A program made the translations under genes and the position numbers. Of a DNA stretch of 64,000 nucleotides, positions 63,260-64,000 are shown one piece after another. Below the pieces are notes generated by a model. It had not been told where the DNA came from, ran no database searches, and saw only the letters and a program-made list of their open reading frames with translations. Each line of letters starts with the position of its first letter. Within the stretch, counting starts at the first letter, position 1. Source of the stretch: Bacillota bacterium (GTDB lineage: Bacteria > Bacillota > Bacilli > Paenibacillales > Paenibacillaceae); contig JAEWPC010000011.1 in the NCBI GenBank assembly GCA_023460795.1, forward strand, positions 62,001-126,000, given 5' to 3'.

Positions 63260-64000
63260 CTATTCCATCAGCCTGCGCGCGATATCGCGGTAGCGATCGG
63301 TCGTCGCTTGGACGACGGCTTCCGGCAGGCGCGGCGGCGGGCTGTTCTTGTCCCAATCCGAGTTTGCGAGGTAAGAGCGGACAGGCTCTTTGTCCATGCT
63401 ATCGATCTCGACGTCGAGCGCGTATTTCTCTTTCGCCCAGAAGCGCGAGGAATCGGGCGTGAACATCTCGTCGATCAAGATCACTTGGCCGTCGATGATG
63501 CCGAATTCGAACTTGCAGTCGGCGAGGATGATGCCGCGCTCCGCGCAATAATCGCGGCCGAATTCGTACAGCTTCAAGCTGCGATCGCGCAGTTCCTCCG
63601 AGAGCGCCAATCCGACGCGGTTAGCCATCTCTTCGAACGGGATGTCCTCGTCATGGCCGACGTCGTTCTTGCCGGCCGGCGTGAAGATCGGCTCGTCCAG
63701 CTTCGAGTTTTTGCGAAGCCCCTGAGGCAACGGGATACCGTTCACTTGGCCGTTCGACTGGTACTGACGCCAACCGCCGCCCGTGATATAACCGCGCACG
63801 ACGCACTCGATATCGACCCTCCGCGCTTTGCGGCTCACCATAATGCGCCCTTCGAGCTTTTCCGGTTCGGTCACCAAGTCTCCGAGTTGCTTCACGTCCG
63901 TATGAACGACGTGGTTCGGCTGAATGCCTGCGGTTTGCTCGAACCAGTAGGCGCTAAGCGTGTTCAGCGCGCTGCCTTTGCCCGGTACAGGCGGATCGAG
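63260..64000 (-). CDS. purC: SAICAR synthetase, 5' end beyond the window
   Basis: The frame is open from the stop at 63260 to the right edge. Visible segments: PGKGSALNTLSAYWFEQTAG, IMVSRKARRVDIECVVRGYI, ADCKFEFGIIDGQVILIDEM, TPDSSRFWAKEKYAL. It makes SAICAR. GTG at 63895 is an internal codon, not the start, because conserved residues precede it. The start lies outside the window. Confidence 0.93.
   Translation of the reverse strand, partial: LDPPVPGKGSALNTLSAYWFEQTAGIQPNHVVHTDVKQLGDLVTEPEKLEGRIMVSRKARRVDIECVVRGYITGGGWRQYQSNGQVNGIPLPQGLRKNSKLDEPIFTPAGKNDVGHDEDIPFEEMANRVGLALSEELRDRSLKLYEFGRDYCAERGIILADCKFEFGIIDGQVILIDEMFTPDSSRFWAKEKYALDVEIDSMDKEPVRSYLANSDWDKNSPPPRLPEAVVQATTDRYRDIARRLME

Overview
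The window is one end of a large integrated conjugative-type element (about bases 1-35,800) joined to ordinary chromosome (about 35,800-64,000) of a spore-forming Firmicute, most likely Paenibacillaceae (Paenibacillus/Cohnella-like). Grounds: RlmCD-type rRNA methyltransferase, LplABC-type sugar uptake beside a YesM/YesN two-component pair, YerC, YqfQ/VrrA-like and DUF3048/YerB-like proteins, a Bacillus-order pur operon, and a Spo0E-like phosphatase. All assignments come from reading the sequence; no database was searched.

Element, 1-35.8 kb: almost every gene is on the minus strand, so it reads from right to left. It opens with parA/parB at 35.5-33.8 kb beside the 3' end of rlmD, the probable integration site. 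Two small conserved accessory genes follow. Next comes a Tad/Flp-like module: CpaB, two TadZ-like ATPases, a TadA/CpaF ATPase, one protein with two TadB/TadC halves, a small pilin-like protein and three more proteins with an N-terminal membrane anchor. It has no visible prepilin peptidase. A surface set comes next: a DUF916-like anchored protein, a stalk-domain protein and a 1277-aa secreted protein. Then come a winged-helix protein, a 2.4-kaa methylase/helicase, a TOPRIM protein, a probable oriT with MobC and relaxase, a PcfB-like protein, an LtrC-like protein, the VirD4 coupling protein, a Maff2/VirB2-like protein and a VirB6-like protein. VirB4, PrgI, a cell-wall hydrolase and an integrase are not in the window. 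At the far left are an Xre regulator on the plus strand and a Spo0E-like gene.

The least expected signal is that this 34-kb co-directional unit is studded with intrinsic-terminator-shaped hairpins in the direction of transcription. Several lie inside coding sequence, including codons 5-18 of virD4 and codons 11-20 of the large surface protein. Others sit only 20-30 nt ahead of the next start codon, where a promoter barely fits. This suggests transcript gating, or a processive antitermination system encoded elsewhere.

Chromosome, 35.8-64 kb: rlmD, a diacylglycerol-kinase-family gene and a CbiX-like chelatase; an Lpl-type ABC transporter with its YesMN regulators; yerC, a YqfQ-like gene, a DUF1861 gene, a Pit phosphate transporter with its DUF47 partner, a DUF3048 lipoprotein, an alpha/beta hydrolase and a 39-aa membrane peptide; then the purine operon purC-S-Q-L-F-M-N-(AICAR transformylase)-(PurO-like IMP cyclohydrolase)-purD, cut by the window edge within purC. 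The usual bifunctional PurH is replaced by two separate proteins. About 590 bp of tandem and inverted repeats separate purF from purM.
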